Shown piece after piece: positions 52,400 through 52,855 of a stretch of 52,855 nt of DNA. The notes under the pieces were generated by a model, which saw only the letters and a program-made list of their open reading frames with translations, did not search any database and was not told the DNA's origin. Numbering within the stretch: position 1 is the stretch's first letter; each line of letters opens with the position of its first letter. This DNA is from Candidatus Kuenenia stuttgartensis. GTDB lineage: Bacteria; Planctomycetota; Planctomycetia; Planctomycetales; Planctomycetaceae. Position numbers and translations under genes: made by a program. The stretch covers positions 1 to 52,855 of the forward strand of contig CAMAVB010000018.1 in assembly GCA_945861465.1 (NCBI GenBank), given 5' to 3'.

Positions 52400-52711
52400 C
52401 AAGCTGCAAAGTCGGCATAATTGAGTTGGTCTCTTCGGATGTGCTGATTTTTGAGGCGGAACAGAATCCTCATCCTCAGAAAAAGGGCTTATGTAAAGGC
52501 GATCCTCGAACAGTCTCAACTTGTCATTGAGCTGAATGACCAAATCGAAACACGGGCCATGATTCTTGAACGCCTGGGATTCCATGGCATCGACGCACTG
52601 CATATCGCATCTGCTGAATTTTCGAAGGCCGACTCCTTCTGCACGTGTGATGATCGCATTCTTATACGAGCCAAACAGCAAAGCGATCTGACGGTGAAAG
52701 TTGTTTCGTAA
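52399..52711 (+). pseudogene. Truncated, frameshifted PIN-domain (VapC-like) gene
   Basis: The frame from about 52399 reads ELVSSDVLIFEAEQNPHPQ and then breaks; a frame shifted by one base continues RAYVKAILEQSQLVIELN and GFHGIDALHIASAEFSKAD, ending with FCTCDDRILIRAK. Together they match the middle and C-terminus of a PIN nuclease, including the acidic residues of DALH and CDDR. The break lies in an A5 run at 52480-52484; one fewer A would restore the frame. The N-terminal about 40 residues with the first catalytic aspartate are missing where the Uma2 gene ends. No antitoxin gene is present. Confidence 0.65.
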
Positions 52712-52715
52712 CCGT

Positions 52716-52855
52716 TCACGGGTTGAACAGGATGCACGGAGCAGATTCGCCTTTGAGGCTGGCATCGACGGCATCGCAGAGCCACTGGTAGATGGGGCGT
52801 TTCTGGAGGCGGCAGGTTTCTGAGATAGTCAGCATCCGTTCGATGAAGCGACTGC
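52716..52855 (-). CDS. IS66-type transposase, C-terminal end (partial at window edge)
   Basis: The minus-strand frame entering from the right edge reads SRFIERMLTISETCRLQKRP then IYQWLCDAVDASLKGESAP, ending CILFNP and TGA. This matches the C-terminal segment of IS66-family transposases (RFIERxLTxxxTCRxQxR... APSLLP). Only 45 codons are inside the window, so whether the element is intact is unknown. It is convergent with the PIN remnant and may mark the end of the island. Confidence 0.7.
   Translation of the reverse strand, partial: SRFIERMLTISETCRLQKRPIYQWLCDAVDASLKGESAPCILFNP

Noticed and set aside
1-52855. CRISPR array or rRNA genes
   Set aside because: No regularly spaced direct repeats and no rRNA-like sequence were seen anywhere in the window.

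Overview
The window looks like a stretch of a planctomycete chromosome. This is inferred from a secreted DUF1598-type protein, many genes lacking a Shine-Dalgarno sequence, Uma2-family genes and intergenic repeats of the kind common in that phylum. The core is about 50 kb of genes all on the plus strand that make, modify and export a cell-surface polysaccharide.

Layout. The left edge (1-3991) is ordinary chromosome: the minus-strand 5' part of mutM, a secreted DUF1598-type protein with a strong terminator, and an iron-sulfur cysH. From 4250 to 11435 lies the assembly machinery: a WecA/MraY-type initiating phosphoglycosyltransferase with an extra cytoplasmic domain, an O-antigen polymerase/ligase with a repeat-rich C-terminus, and a Wzc-type tyrosine autokinase with 11 C-terminal tyrosines. 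From 11634 to 17534 come a GT4 glycosyltransferase and the GDP-deoxyhexose genes (fcl, a nucleotidyltransferase-fold protein, and two divergent gmd copies separated by a dead Uma2 gene). From 18285 to 20386 lies a Wzm/Wzt-type ABC exporter, so hallmarks of both Wzy-dependent and ABC-dependent assembly sit side by side; no Wzx flippase is seen.

From 20371 to 51521 follows a long decoration and chain-building block. It holds eight more GT4-type, one CgeB-type and three GT2 glycosyltransferases, five methyltransferase-like proteins, an ATP-grasp ligase, a glutamine-dependent asparagine-synthase homologue and a polysaccharide deacetylase. It also holds an RMD-like reductase with an altered catalytic lysine, a LegB-like 4,6-dehydratase next to a sugar-1-phosphate nucleotidyltransferase, and a compact module (carbamoyltransferase, SxtJ-like, DUF5989/SxtK-like, membrane-SGNH protein). 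Several junctions are ATGA overlaps, implying translational coupling. One GT4 gene appears to need a non-ATG/GTG/TTG start.

The right edge (51522-52855) looks like an island border: an intact Uma2-family gene with a recognisable promoter and palindrome, a truncated and frameshifted PIN-domain gene, and the C-terminal end of an IS66-type transposase leaving the window. A second IS66-like fragment lies inside the cluster at 45.7 kb.

The gene content predicts a glycan containing GDP-derived 6-deoxyhexoses (L-fucose and possibly D-rhamnose) plus a 4,6-dehydratase-derived sugar, carrying methyl, carbamoyl, possibly acyl and possibly amide or aminoacyl groups. Family assignments come from motif reading without database searches.
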